Shown: piece after piece, positions 24,039 to 32,136 of the stretch
How the letters are laid out: each line of letters begins with the position of its first letter
Position numbering within the stretch: the first letter of the stretch is position 1
DNA from: DASSUW01 sp963730535
Lineage (GTDB): Bacteria > Actinomycetota > Thermoleophilia > Solirubrobacterales > Solirubrobacteraceae
Assembly: GCA_963730535.1 (NCBI GenBank)
Contig: CAVSRU010000012.1
Span: 868,001-932,000 of the forward strand
DNA: 64,000 nucleotides
Reading direction: 5' to 3'
Notes under the pieces: model-generated
Database searches by the model: none
What the model was told of the DNA's origin: nothing
The model's input: the letters and a program-made list of their open reading frames with translations, nothing else
Translations under genes and position numbers: made by a program

Positions 24039-26039
24039 CTAGGCGCCGTCGAGCAGGGCCAGCAGGCCGGCCTCGTCGAGCACCGGGACGCCGAGTTTCT
24101 CCGCCTTGGCGAGCTTGGAGCCGGGCGACGCGCCCGCGACCACGTACGACGTCTTCTTGGAGACCGAGCCGGTGACCTTCCCGCCCGCGGCCATGATCCG
24201 CTCTTGGGCCTCCTCGCGCGTGAGGTCGGGCAGCGTGCCGGTGAGCACGAACGTCTTCTCGCGCAGCGGGCCCTCGCCGGGCGGCGGGCCCTCCTGCTCG
24301 AAGTGCAGCCCGAGCTCCCGCAGGTCCTTGATGAGCTCGCGCATCTGCTCGTCCGCGAGCTGGTCGTGGATGAGCTGGGCCACGATCGGCCCGATGCCCG
24401 GTGTCTCGGCGATCTGCTCCGGCGTGGCGTCCAGCAGCGCGTCGATGGAGCGGAACTGGGCCGCGAGGTTGCGGCCGGTGACGTAGCCGACGCCCTCGAT
24501 GCCGATCGCGAACAGGACGATGCCGAACGGGCGGTCCTTGGACGCCTGGATGGAGGCGACGAGGTTGCGGGCGCTGACCTCGCCGTAGCCCTCCAGCTCG
24601 CGCAGCTGCTCTTCGGTGAGCCGGTAGAAGTCGCCCGCGGTGCGGACCAGGCCGCGCTCCAGGAAGGTCGCCACCTGCTTCTCGCCCAGGCCGTCGATGT
24701 CCATCATCGCGGCGAACGTGGCCAGCAGCTGCCAGCGGCGCTCGGGGCAGTCGCGGTTCGGGCACTTGGTGAACACGCCGGCCCCCTTGACGGTCGGCGT
24801 GTCGCAGTATGGGCAGCGCTCGGGCGGCCGCGGCACCGGCCCGCGGTCCCCGCGCTCGACCGCGTGTGGGGCCGGCGAGACGACCTGCGGGATGACGTCG
24901 CCGGCCCGCAGCACGATCACCTCGTCGCCCGGCCTCACGTCCTTGCGCGCGAGGTCCTCCTCGTTGTGCAAGGTCGCGCGCTTGACCGTCACGCCGCCCA
25001 CGTGCACCGGCTCGAGCTCCGCGAACGGGTGCAGGTCGCCGAACTTGCCGACGTTCCAGCGCACCTCGTTGAGCGTCGTGACCGCCGTGGTCGGCGGGAA
25101 CTTCCAGGCGATCGCCCAGCGCGGGTCGCGCCCCACGACGCCGAGGCGCCGCTGCAGCTCCACGTCGTCGACCTTCACGACCACACCGTCGATCTCGAAG
25201 TCGAGCGCGCCGCGGCGCTCCTGCCAGCTCAGGCACTGGGCCACGACCTCGTCCTCGCTGTCGAGCACCTGCACGTCGCCGTTGACGCGGAAGCCGTGCT
25301 CGCGCAGCCACTCGAGCGCCTCCCAGTGCGAGCCGAGCCGCAGGCCCTCGGTGACGCCGATCGCGTAGCACCACATCGAGAGCGGGCGCTCGGCGGCGAG
25401 CTGCGGGTCGAGCTGGCGGATCGTCCCGGCCGCCGAGTTGCGAGGGTTCATGAACGTCGAGAGCCCGGCCTCGGCGCGCCGCTCGTTGAGGGCCTGGAAG
25501 TCCGGCAGCGACATGTAGACCTCGCCGCGCACCTCGAGCAGCGGCGGGGCGTCCTCGATGCTGAGCGGGATCGTCGGCATCGTGCGCAGGTTGTGCGTGA
25601 CGTCCTCGCCGACCTCGCCGTTGCCGCGGGTGGCGCCGCGCTCGAGGCTCCCGTTCCGGTAGATCAGCGAGATCGCGAGCCCGTCGATCTTGGGCTCGGC
25701 CACGAAGCGGAAGCTCGGGTCCTCGATCCCCTCGCGGGCCAGGTGGGAGCGCATGCGGGCCACCCACGCCCGCAGCTCCTCCTCCGAGCGCGCGTTGGCG
25801 AGTGAGAGCATCGGCGCCGGGTGGCGCACCTTCTCGAGCTTGGAGACCGGCTCGGCGCCGACGCGCTGGGTCGGCGAGTCGGGCGTGAGCAGCTCCGGGT
25901 GCTCGGCCTCGATCCGCCGCAGCTCGTCGAGCAGCGCGTCGTACGCGTCGTCCCCGATGACCGGGTCGTCGAGGACGTAGTAGCGGTGGTTGTGCTCGGC
26001 CAGCTCGCGGCGCAGCTCCGCCGCGCGCTCCGCGCTCAC
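24039..26039 (-). CDS. ligA: NAD-dependent DNA ligase LigA
   Basis: The 666-residue enzyme seals nicks in replication and repair using NAD. The Ia domain is 'HNHRYYVLDDPVIGDDAYD', the adenylated lysine is K117 in 'AEPKIDGLAISL', and the nucleotidyltransferase motifs 'RGEVYM', 'EIDGVVVKVD' and 'AWKFPP' follow. The zinc finger 'CPYC', 'CPNRDC' comes next, then helix-hairpin-helix repeats and a C-terminal BRCT domain ('KTFVLTGTLPDLTREEAQE'). GTG 26039 overlaps the surE stop (GTGA). Confidence 0.97.
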   Translation of the reverse strand: MSAERAAELRRELAEHNHRYYVLDDPVIGDDAYDALLDELRRIEAEHPELLTPDSPTQRVGAEPVSKLEKVRHPAPMLSLANARSEEELRAWVARMRSHLAREGIEDPSFRFVAEPKIDGLAISLIYRNGSLERGATRGNGEVGEDVTHNLRTMPTIPLSIEDAPPLLEVRGEVYMSLPDFQALNERRAEAGLSTFMNPRNSAAGTIRQLDPQLAAERPLSMWCYAIGVTEGLRLGSHWEALEWLREHGFRVNGDVQVLDSEDEVVAQCLSWQERRGALDFEIDGVVVKVDDVELQRRLGVVGRDPRWAIAWKFPPTTAVTTLNEVRWNVGKFGDLHPFAELEPVHVGGVTVKRATLHNEEDLARKDVRPGDEVIVLRAGDVIPQVVSPAPHAVERGDRGPVPRPPERCPYCDTPTVKGAGVFTKCPNRDCPERRWQLLATFAAMMDIDGLGEKQVATFLERGLVRTAGDFYRLTEEQLRELEGYGEVSARNLVASIQASKDRPFGIVLFAIGIEGVGYVTGRNLAAQFRSIDALLDATPEQIAETPGIGPIVAQLIHDQLADEQMRELIKDLRELGLHFEQEGPPPGEGPLREKTFVLTGTLPDLTREEAQERIMAAGGKVTGSVSKKTSYVVAGASPGSKLAKAEKLGVPVLDEAGLLALLDGA

Positions 26040-26860
26040 TCCGTGACCTCCTCCGCGGCCGGCGCCAGGAGCCGCGCGAGGTCATAGGCGCGCAGCTCGT
26101 CGAGCCCGTGCTCGGCCGTGAGGTCGAAGTGCAGCGGGGTGACGGCGATGCGGCCGGCAGCCACTGCCGCGAGGTCGGTGCCCGCCTCGTCGTCGTGGAC
26201 CGGCGAGTCGCCGTAGATGCGGTAGCGCCGGCGGCCCTCCTCGTCGCTGTCCACCTGCTCGAGCGCGTCCCGGTAGATGCGCTTCCCCAGCCGGGCGACC
26301 TCAACTGCGTCGGCCTCGCCGGCAGGCACGTTGATGTTGAGCAACGTGCCTTCGGGGAGCGGGACGTCGTCGAGCCGGTCAACGACACGGGCGGTGAAGG
26401 CGGCGGCCGTCTCGAAGTCGAACGCCCGGCCGAGCCGGAAGTCCATCTCGCGCGCCTGCGACTGCTGGGAGACCGCGATGCCCGGCACCCCGAGCACGAT
26501 CCCCTCGAGCGCAGCGGCGACCGTCCCCGAGTACGTGATGTCGTCGCCCAGGTTGGAGCCGTGGTTGATGCCGGCCACTACGAGGTCGGGCTCGAAGTCG
26601 TCGACGAGGCCGAGCGAGGCGAGCCGCACGCAGTCGACCGGCGTGCCGTCGCACGAGAAGCCGTGCGTGCCGTCGCCGAACGGGACCTCGGTCACCCACA
26701 GCGGCCGCCGTGTCGTGATCGACCGCGCCGTGGCGGACATGTTCTCGTCGGGCGCGATGACCGCCAGCGCGATGTCGTCGAGCGCGGCGAGCGCGCGCCG
26801 CAGCGCCTGGATCCCTTCGGCGTGGATGCCGTCGTCGTTGGTGAGGAGCACGCGGAGCAT
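26036..26860 (-). CDS. surE: 5'/3'-nucleotidase SurE
   Basis: The 274-residue SurE phosphatase opens with 'MLRVLLTNDDGIHAEGI' (metal-binding Asp-Asp) and contains 'VIAPDENMSATARSIT', 'DGTPVDCVRLA' and 'VAGINHGSNLGDDITYSGTV'. It dephosphorylates nucleoside monophosphates and some other phosphates. A TATCCT box ends 12 bases before the ATG. It is co-transcribed with ligA by overlap. Confidence 0.95.
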   Translation of the reverse strand: MLRVLLTNDDGIHAEGIQALRRALAALDDIALAVIAPDENMSATARSITTRRPLWVTEVPFGDGTHGFSCDGTPVDCVRLASLGLVDDFEPDLVVAGINHGSNLGDDITYSGTVAAALEGIVLGVPGIAVSQQSQAREMDFRLGRAFDFETAAAFTARVVDRLDDVPLPEGTLLNINVPAGEADAVEVARLGKRIYRDALEQVDSDEEGRRRYRIYGDSPVHDDEAGTDLAAVAAGRIAVTPLHFDLTAEHGLDELRAYDLARLLAPAAEEVTE

Positions 26861-26921
26861 CGACGCGCAGTGAGGATAGAGGCCCGGACTTCTGGCCAGT
26901 GGGGGCCGCGGCGCGGCGCCG

Positions 26922-26927
26922 TAGGGT
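26922..26927 (+). promoter_or_regulatory. -10 box TAGGGT, leaderless spacing
   Basis: TAGGGT ends seven bases before ATG 26935. There is no ribosome site, which fits a leaderless transcript. Confidence 0.5.
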
Positions 26928-26934
26928 GCCTCTG

Positions 26935-27783
26935 ATGGCCCGTCGAGGCACGATCGTCATGCTGGTCCTCGGCGCCGCCTGCCTCCTCGCAGCGGCCGTC
27001 GGCGCCTACGCCCGCTACGCCATTCTCGACGAGGAGGCGTTCGCGGACCGCGCTGTGAGCGTGCTCGACTCGGGCGAGGTCCAGAGCGAAGCCGCCCGGC
27101 GCCTTGCCGACCGGACGGTGTCCGAGCACCCCGAGCTGGAGTCGTGGCAGACCAGGATCGAGGACACCGCCGCCATCGCCGTCGTGCGGGCCGACGACTT
27201 CGCGCCCGCCTTCCGCGCGGCCGCCACGCGCATGCACCGCGCGATCTTCAGCGACGCCCACACGCCGGCCCAGCTGATCGTGCCCGGCTCGGGTGCCGCG
27301 CTGCGAGCCGAAGTGACGCAGCGGGGGGTATTACCCGGCGGGCGCGCGCCGCGGTTCGCGGACCCGGAGCTGCTGGCGGTGCGCCATTGGGGCTTCGAGG
27401 GCGCGCTGCGTGCGCTGGCCCCGCCGGCCCGCGCGCTGGCCGTCCCGCTCTCCGCCGGGCTCGGGGTCCTCGCGCTCGCGTTCCTCGTGACCGGCGTCGC
27501 CCGCGCCCGCGATCGCCGCCGTGCGCTCGCGGGAGCCGCATTGGCCGTCGCGGCCGCCGGCGGCGCAATCGCCGCCGGGGTCATAGTCGGCCACGAAGTG
27601 CTCGTGGGGCAGTTCACGAGCGCCTTCGGGGACGCCGTCGTCACCGCGATCTGGGACGCGTTCCTCGCCGACCTGCGCCGGTGGGCCCTCGTCGCCGCGG
27701 CGGCAGCACTCGTGGTGGCGGCCGCCGTCGGACTGCGGCGACCGTCGATCACCCGCGTTCCCGCCGCGTCGCCGGGACGCTGA
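26935..27783 (+). CDS. Conserved-looking membrane protein, unknown function
   Basis: The 282-residue protein has one N-terminal hydrophobic span ('GTIVMLVLGAACLLAAAVGA'), an extracytoplasmic domain of about 140 residues with many Asp/Glu/Arg ('FADRAVSVLDSGEVQSEAA'), and three C-terminal spans ('LSAGLGVLALAFLVTGV', 'ALAVAAAGGAIAAGVIVG', 'ALVAAAAALVVAAAVGL'). The layout suggests a sensor or structural membrane protein. No motif decides its role. Confidence 0.65.
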   Translation: MARRGTIVMLVLGAACLLAAAVGAYARYAILDEEAFADRAVSVLDSGEVQSEAARRLADRTVSEHPELESWQTRIEDTAAIAVVRADDFAPAFRAAATRMHRAIFSDAHTPAQLIVPGSGAALRAEVTQRGVLPGGRAPRFADPELLAVRHWGFEGALRALAPPARALAVPLSAGLGVLALAFLVTGVARARDRRRALAGAALAVAAAGGAIAAGVIVGHEVLVGQFTSAFGDAVVTAIWDAFLADLRRWALVAAAAALVVAAAVGLRRPSITRVPAASPGR

Positions 27784-27796
27784 TCTCGCCGCGCGG

Positions 27797-28234
27797 CTAC
27801 GCGTGGGCCGGGGTGAGGCCGGCGAGGATGCCGAGCTGCTGGAACATCGCCAGCGGGCTCCAGTAGAGCGCGCCCTCGATCACCATCGCGTCGTCGCCGA
27901 AGGTGGTGATGACCGCCACGTAGGTCTCCGTCCAGCGCCCGGTGGGCTCGACGCCGAGCAGCTTGCCCCGATGGGTGCCGACGACCGTCAGCTCCTGCGC
28001 GAGCCGCGGGCCGGCGAGGGTCGACGACGTCTCGCGGATGCGCAGGTCGGGGAACGCGCTCATGTACTTCCGCGCCGCCGTCACGAGGGCTTCGCGGCCC
28101 TGGAGCGGCTTGCCGAGCGCCACGTCGCGCCACATCACGTCCTCGACGACGCTGGCGCCGATTCCCTCCGGGTCGCCGCGGTTCCAGGCGGCGAGGATGT
28201 CCGCTGCCCGCGCCAGCATCGCCCGCCGATCCAT
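27797..28234 (-). CDS. SnoaL-like/NTF2-fold protein
   Basis: The 145-residue protein has the polyketide-cyclase-like SnoaL pattern: 'LARAADILAAWNRGDPEGI', 'DVMWRDVALGKPLQGREAL', 'FPDLRIRETSSTLAG' and 'TGRWTETYVAVITTFGDDAM'. Members form cone-shaped alpha+beta barrels used as enzymes or binding proteins. The substrate cannot be told. TAGCGT at 28241-28246 ends six bases before the ATG, another leaderless-type start. Confidence 0.75.
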   Translation of the reverse strand: MDRRAMLARAADILAAWNRGDPEGIGASVVEDVMWRDVALGKPLQGREALVTAARKYMSAFPDLRIRETSSTLAGPRLAQELTVVGTHRGKLLGVEPTGRWTETYVAVITTFGDDAMVIEGALYWSPLAMFQQLGILAGLTPAHA

Positions 28235-28240
28235 ACGCCG

Positions 28241-28246
28241 ACGCTA
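28241..28246 (-). promoter_or_regulatory. -10 box TAGCGT of the SnoaL-like gene
   Basis: TAGCGT on the minus strand is six bases before ATG 28234. No ribosome site is present between them. Confidence 0.45.
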
Positions 28247-28266
28247 CCCGGCTCACGCCGGTGCGG

Positions 28267-29001
28267 TCAATACCGCACGGCCGCCAGGTACAGGCCGTGG
28301 GGCGGCGCGGTGACGCCGGCCTCCGAGCGCGGGCGGCCCTCGAGCAGGCGGACGAACTCGTCGACGCCGCGGTGCCCGCCCGCCACCTCCAGCATCGTCC
28401 CCACGAGCACGCGGTTCATCGCCCGCATGAAGCTGTCGGCCTCGATGTGGAACGCCAGCACGTCGCCCTCGCGCGTCCAGGCGGCGGACATGACCTCGCG
28501 CTCGAAGCGCCGGTGATAGGTCTCGGCCGGCGTGAAGGCCGTGAAGTCGTGCGTGCCGGGCAGCGCTGCCGCGCACGCCTGGAGCGCGTCGAGGTCGACG
28601 GCCTGCGGCCACCACAGCGCACGGCCGCGCTCGAAGGGGGACGGCGTGCGACGCGCGAGCACGCGGTAGAGGTACGAGCGGCTCCTGGCGTCGTGGCGTG
28701 CGCTGAAGCCGTCCGGCATCTCCTCAGCGGACAGCACCGCGACCTCGTCGGGCAGCACCGCGTTGACCGAGCGCACGCGCGGGAGCGGGCCGTCGTAGGA
28801 CACCACCTGGCCCAGCGCGTGGACGCCGCGGTCGGTGCGTCCAGCGACGACGAGCTCGACGTCCTCGCGCAGCACCACCCTCAGCGCCCGCTCCAGCTCA
28901 CCGGCGACCGTCCGCTTCCCCGGCTGGACGGCCCAGCCCGCGAAGGGGCCGCCGTCGTACTGGAGGACTAATTTGGTGGTGCGGCTTTCTCGCACTCGCA
29001 A
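28267..29001 (-). CDS. truA: tRNA pseudouridine(38-40) synthase TruA
   Basis: TruA modifies U38-40 in the anticodon stem. The catalytic Asp lies in 'VVAGRTDRGVHALGQVVSYD', and the flanking signatures are 'LVLQYDGGPFAGWAVQPGKR' and 'FSARHDARSRSYLYRV'. The end 'GLYLAAVRY' is complete. TTG 29001 or GTG 28995 could be the start; neither has a good ribosome site. It is the last gene of the rpmJ-to-rplQ operon, 23 bases after rplQ. Confidence 0.92.
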   Translation of the reverse strand: MRVRESRTTKLVLQYDGGPFAGWAVQPGKRTVAGELERALRVVLREDVELVVAGRTDRGVHALGQVVSYDGPLPRVRSVNAVLPDEVAVLSAEEMPDGFSARHDARSRSYLYRVLARRTPSPFERGRALWWPQAVDLDALQACAAALPGTHDFTAFTPAETYHRRFEREVMSAAWTREGDVLAFHIEADSFMRAMNRVLVGTMLEVAGGHRGVDEFVRLLEGRPRSEAGVTAPPHGLYLAAVRY

Positions 29002-29024
29002 GCTCGCGCGAGCGCCTTGGATAC

Positions 29025-29381
29025 CTAGACGAGCTCGAGGTAGACCATCTCGGTCGCGTCACTCGAACGCGGACCGAGCTTGAGGATCCGGGTGTAGCCC
29101 CCGGGGCGCTCCGTGTAGCGGGGCGCGATCTCCTCGAACAGCTTGTAGATGACGCCCTTATCCGGGTGCTGGAGGATCGAGATCGCCTGCCGGCGGGCGT
29201 GCAGGTCACCCCGCCGGGCAAGCGTGATCAGCTTCTCGAGCTCCGGCTTGACGGCCTTGGCCTTCGCCTCGGTCGTCCGGATCCGCTCGTGGTCGATGAC
29301 CTCGATGCAGAGGTTCGCGAGCAGCGACTTCCGGTGGGCGGCGTCGCGCGAGAGCTTGTGCCGGGTCTTCTGGTGGCGCAT
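29025..29381 (-). CDS. rplQ: 50S ribosomal protein L17
   Basis: The 118-residue L17 starts 'MRHQKTRHKLSRDAAHRKS' and has 'LCIEVIDHERIRTTEAKAKA', as usual. It ends with 'RSSDATEMVYLELV'. L17 binds 23S rRNA near the exit side of the large subunit. It follows rpoA with four bases between. Confidence 0.97.
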   Translation of the reverse strand: MRHQKTRHKLSRDAAHRKSLLANLCIEVIDHERIRTTEAKAKAVKPELEKLITLARRGDLHARRQAISILQHPDKGVIYKLFEEIAPRYTERPGGYTRILKLGPRSSDATEMVYLELV

Positions 29382-29385
29382 GGCG

Positions 29386-30375
29386 TCAGTCGTTGCGGAG
29401 ATTCAGCCCGCGCTGGGACAGCGTCTCGATGACCTCGTCGATCGACTTCTTGCCGAAGTTGGGGATCGCGGCCAGCTCGCCCTCGGACTTCGAGACGAGG
29501 TCGCCCACCGTCTGGATGCCGGCGCGCTTGAGGCAGTTGTAGGACCGCACGCCGAGCTCGAGCTCCTCGATCAGGATGTCGTCCATCGGGGAGCCGCCGG
29601 CGCGCCCGCCGGGAGCCAGCGCACCGGAGCCGACGCCGCCGCCGTTGTCGAGCGCCGTCATCCCGCCCGGGCCGGCCCGCAGCTCCTCGATCCGCTCCTC
29701 GTCGGTGAAGATCGAGAGCGAGGAGATGAGGATCTCGGCGGCCTCGCGGAGCGCGGCCTGCGGGTCGATCGAGCCGTCGGTCTCGATGTCGATCGTCAGC
29801 TTGTCGAAGTCCGTCCGCTGGCCGACGCGCGCCTGCTCGACCGAGTACGCGACGCGGCGCACCGGCGAGAAGATCGAGTCGATGGGGATGACGCCGATCG
29901 GCTGGTCGGGCGACTTGTTGTCCTCGGCCGGGCGGTAGCCGCGGCCACGGCCGATCGTCAGGTACATCTCGAGCTTGGTCTTCTTCTCGAGCGTGGCGAT
30001 GTGCGCGTCGGGGTTGAGGATCTCGACGCCCGACGGCAGGTCGATGTCGCGCGCGGTGATCTCACCGGGCCCGGTCACCACCAGCGGGGCCTCGACCTCG
30101 GTGGCGTCGGAGTGCATCCGGCACACGATGCCCTTGAGGTTGAGGACGATGTCGGTCACGTCCTCCGTCACGCCCTTGACGGTCGAGAACTCGTGCGCGA
30201 CGCCCTCGATGCGCACCGAGGTGACGGCCGCGCCCGCGAGCGAGGCGAGCAGCACCCGGCGCAGCGAGTTGCCGAACGTGTAGCCAAAGCCGCGGTCGAG
30301 CGGCTCGACCACGAACTGGCCGCGATTGTCCTCGACGGACTCGGCGGTGATTCGGGGGATCTGGAAGTCGAGCAT
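29386..30375 (-). CDS. rpoA: RNA polymerase alpha subunit
   Basis: The 329-residue protein has the N-terminal assembly domain ('LDRGFGYTFGNSLRRVLLAS', 'GVTEDVTDIVLNLK') and, after a Gly-rich flexible linker (about 243-258), the C-terminal DNA- and activator-binding domain ('LELGVRSYNCLKRAGIQTVG', 'NFGKKSIDEV'). Gene order rpsD-rpoA-rplQ is the usual one. A 71-base gap separates it from rpsD. Confidence 0.98.
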   Translation of the reverse strand: MLDFQIPRITAESVEDNRGQFVVEPLDRGFGYTFGNSLRRVLLASLAGAAVTSVRIEGVAHEFSTVKGVTEDVTDIVLNLKGIVCRMHSDATEVEAPLVVTGPGEITARDIDLPSGVEILNPDAHIATLEKKTKLEMYLTIGRGRGYRPAEDNKSPDQPIGVIPIDSIFSPVRRVAYSVEQARVGQRTDFDKLTIDIETDGSIDPQAALREAAEILISSLSIFTDEERIEELRAGPGGMTALDNGGGVGSGALAPGGRAGGSPMDDILIEELELGVRSYNCLKRAGIQTVGDLVSKSEGELAAIPNFGKKSIDEVIETLSQRGLNLRND

Positions 30376-30446
30376 CAGGGTCCTAACGTCGTCTCAGGTT
30401 CTCGGGGGAGCGGGTCGGCTGGCGCCTGGGGAGGGACGCCGGAGCC

Positions 30447-31067
30447 TTACTTCGAGTACAGCTCGACGATGAGCTGCTCCTGCACCGGCGCGGCGATCTC
30501 CGCGCGCTCGGGCTTGCGCAGCACCTTCGCCGTCAGCTGGTCGTGGTCCGCCTGCAGCCATGCCGGCACCTGCGCGACCAACTCGGTGGCGTCGCGGATC
30601 ACCGTCTCCGCGTCCGACCCGGGCTTGAAGGTGATCACGTCGTCCGCCTTCACCTGGTAGCTCGGGATGTCGACGCGGCGGCCGTTGATCGCCCAGTGGC
30701 CGTGCCGGATCAGCTGACGGGCCTGGCGCCGGGAGGCCGCGAAGCCCAGCCGCACCAGCACGTTGTCGAACCGGCACTCGAGCATCCGCAGCAGGTTCTC
30801 GCCGGTGATCCCGGGCTGCCGCGACGCCTTCGCGTAGTAGGTGCGGAACTGCTTCTCGAGCACACCGTAATAGCGCCGCGCCTTCTGCTTCTCGCGCAGC
30901 TGGACGCGGTACTCGGACTGCTTCTGGCGGCCGCGGCCGTGCTCGCCGGGCGGGTACGAGCGGCGCTCGACGCCGCACTTGTCGGTCAGGCAGCGCTCGC
31001 CCTTGAGGAAGAGCTTCTGCCCTTCGCGGCGGCACTGCTTGCACTGGGGGGAGGTATCGCGAGCCAT
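30447..31067 (-). CDS. rpsD: 30S ribosomal protein S4 (zinc-binding form)
   Basis: S4 of 206 residues nucleates the assembly of the 30S body and often represses its own operon. The N-terminus keeps cysteines C9, C12, C26 and C31, the zinc-binding C+ form. The S4 RNA-binding domain lies at about 95-160 ('RFDNVLVRLGFAASRRQARQ', 'HWAINGRRVDIPSY'). The end 'EQLIVELYSK' is canonical. Confidence 0.97.
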   Translation of the reverse strand: MARDTSPQCKQCRREGQKLFLKGERCLTDKCGVERRSYPPGEHGRGRQKQSEYRVQLREKQKARRYYGVLEKQFRTYYAKASRQPGITGENLLRMLECRFDNVLVRLGFAASRRQARQLIRHGHWAINGRRVDIPSYQVKADDVITFKPGSDAETVIRDATELVAQVPAWLQADHDQLTAKVLRKPERAEIAAPVQEQLIVELYSK

Positions 31068-31075
31068 TCCGTGTA

Positions 31076-31474
31076 TCAGACCCTTCGCCGCTTCCGGGGG
31101 CGGCAGCCGTTGTGTGCCTGGGGGGTGACGTCCCTCACGCCGGTGACCTCGAGGCCGGCGGCCTGGAGCGAGCGGATCGCGGTCTCGCGGCCCGAGCCCG
31201 GGCCCTTGACGAAGACCTCGACCTTCTGCATGCCCTGCTCGATGCCCTTGCGGGCGGCGGCGTCCGCCGTCACCTGGGCGGCGAAGGGAGTGGACTTGCG
31301 GGAGCCCTTGAAGCCGGCGCCGCCGGCGGACTCCCAGGCGATCACGTTGCCCTCACGGTCCGTGAGGGCGACGATCGTGTTGTTGAAGCTGGTCTTGATG
31401 TGCGCCTGGCCGATGGGGATGTTCTTCTTGACCTTGCGGCGGCCGCGCTGGGGTCGGCGGGGAGCGGGACTCAC
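31076..31474 (-). CDS. rpsK: 30S ribosomal protein S11
   Basis: S11 of 132 residues from GTG 31474, which overlaps the rpsM stop as GTGA. Signature segments are 'GQAHIKTSFNNTIVALTD', 'AGGAGFKGSRKSTPFAAQVT' and 'DVTPQAHNGCRPRKRRRV'. It binds 16S rRNA in the platform close to the E site. Confidence 0.97.
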   Translation of the reverse strand: MSPAPRRPQRGRRKVKKNIPIGQAHIKTSFNNTIVALTDREGNVIAWESAGGAGFKGSRKSTPFAAQVTADAAARKGIEQGMQKVEVFVKGPGSGRETAIRSLQAAGLEVTGVRDVTPQAHNGCRPRKRRRV

Positions 31475-31854
31475 TTCTTCGTCGCCTTCTTCTTGCCGGC
31501 TACCTGCATGCGCTTGGGGCCCTTGCGGGTGCGCGCGTTGGTCTTGGTGTTCTGCCCGCGCACGGGGAGGTTGCGGCGGTGGCGGAGCCCGCGGTAGCAG
31601 CCGATCTCCATCAGGCGCTTGATGTTCTGCGAGCGCTCGCGCCGGAGGTCGCCCTCGACCGTCAGCTCGTTGTCGATCACGTCGCGCAGCTGGGCGACCT
31701 CACCGTCCGTGAGGTCGCGCACGTAGCGGTTCGGATCGATGCCGAGCTTGGCCAGCACCTCGTTGGAGGTGGGCCGCCCGACCCCGTAGATGTACGTCAG
31801 GCCGATCTCTACGCGCTTGTTGAGCGGGATGTTGACCCCGGCGATGCGAGCCAT
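31471..31854 (-). CDS. rpsM: 30S ribosomal protein S13
   Basis: S13 of 127 residues: 'MARIAGVNIPLNKRVEIGLT', 'YIYGVGRPTSNEVLAKLGID', 'GCYRGLRHRRNLPVRGQNTK', and a Lys-rich C-terminal tail that contacts the P-site tRNA. It lies seven bases after rpmJ. Confidence 0.97.
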   Translation of the reverse strand: MARIAGVNIPLNKRVEIGLTYIYGVGRPTSNEVLAKLGIDPNRYVRDLTDGEVAQLRDVIDNELTVEGDLRRERSQNIKRLMEIGCYRGLRHRRNLPVRGQNTKTNARTRKGPKRMQVAGKKKATKK

Positions 31855-31861
31855 TCGTGAG

Positions 31862-31975
31862 CTACCCCTGACGCTGCTTGTGACGAGGGTTCTGGCAGAT
31901 CACGAGGACCCGGCCGTGGCGGCGGATGATCTTGCACTTCTCGCACATCGGCTTCACCGACGGTCGTACCTTCAT
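31862..31975 (-). CDS. rpmJ: 50S ribosomal protein L36 (zinc form)
   Basis: A 37-residue protein read from the minus strand: it begins MKVRPSVKPMCEKCKIIRRH and continues to KQRQG. The zinc ligands C11, C14, C27 and H32 are intact. ATG 31975 has a GAAAGG ribosome site. It is the first gene of the rpmJ-rpsM-rpsK-rpsD-rpoA-rplQ-truA operon. The gene normally just upstream, infA, is not present. Confidence 0.95.
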   Translation of the reverse strand: MKVRPSVKPMCEKCKIIRRHGRVLVICQNPRHKQRQG

Positions 31976-32099
31976 GATCCCTTTCGGCTGATGATCCAGA
32001 CGGGGTGGCTCTGGCTGCCGGAGCGGCTGCCGCTACCAGTCCCCCGGACGAAGAAACTCGTCGCGCACGGAGCCCTCGCGGACTCGAACGCGACCGAGC

Positions 32100-32105
32100 A
32101 GGATA
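32100..32105 (-). promoter_or_regulatory. -10 box TATCCT of the rpmJ operon
   Basis: TATCCT preceded by TTGC on the minus strand would start transcription about 118 bases before rpmJ. The leader (31976-32093) holds short palindromic stems but no open frame. No -35 match is seen. Confidence 0.4.
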
Positions 32106-32136
32106 GCAAGCCCATTCCGTCGACTGCGCCCCCCAT

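Noticed and set aside
23992..26388. Very long open frame continuing from the histidine kinase through ligA and surE
   Set aside because: It is an out-of-frame shadow caused by high GC. A ribosome site and GTG at 23991 define the kinase start, and ligA/surE are the real genes.
31976..32136. A hidden infA gene
   Set aside because: Both strands were read; no S1-fold IF-1 motif is present and the minus-strand frame upstream of rpmJ is closed by stop codons.
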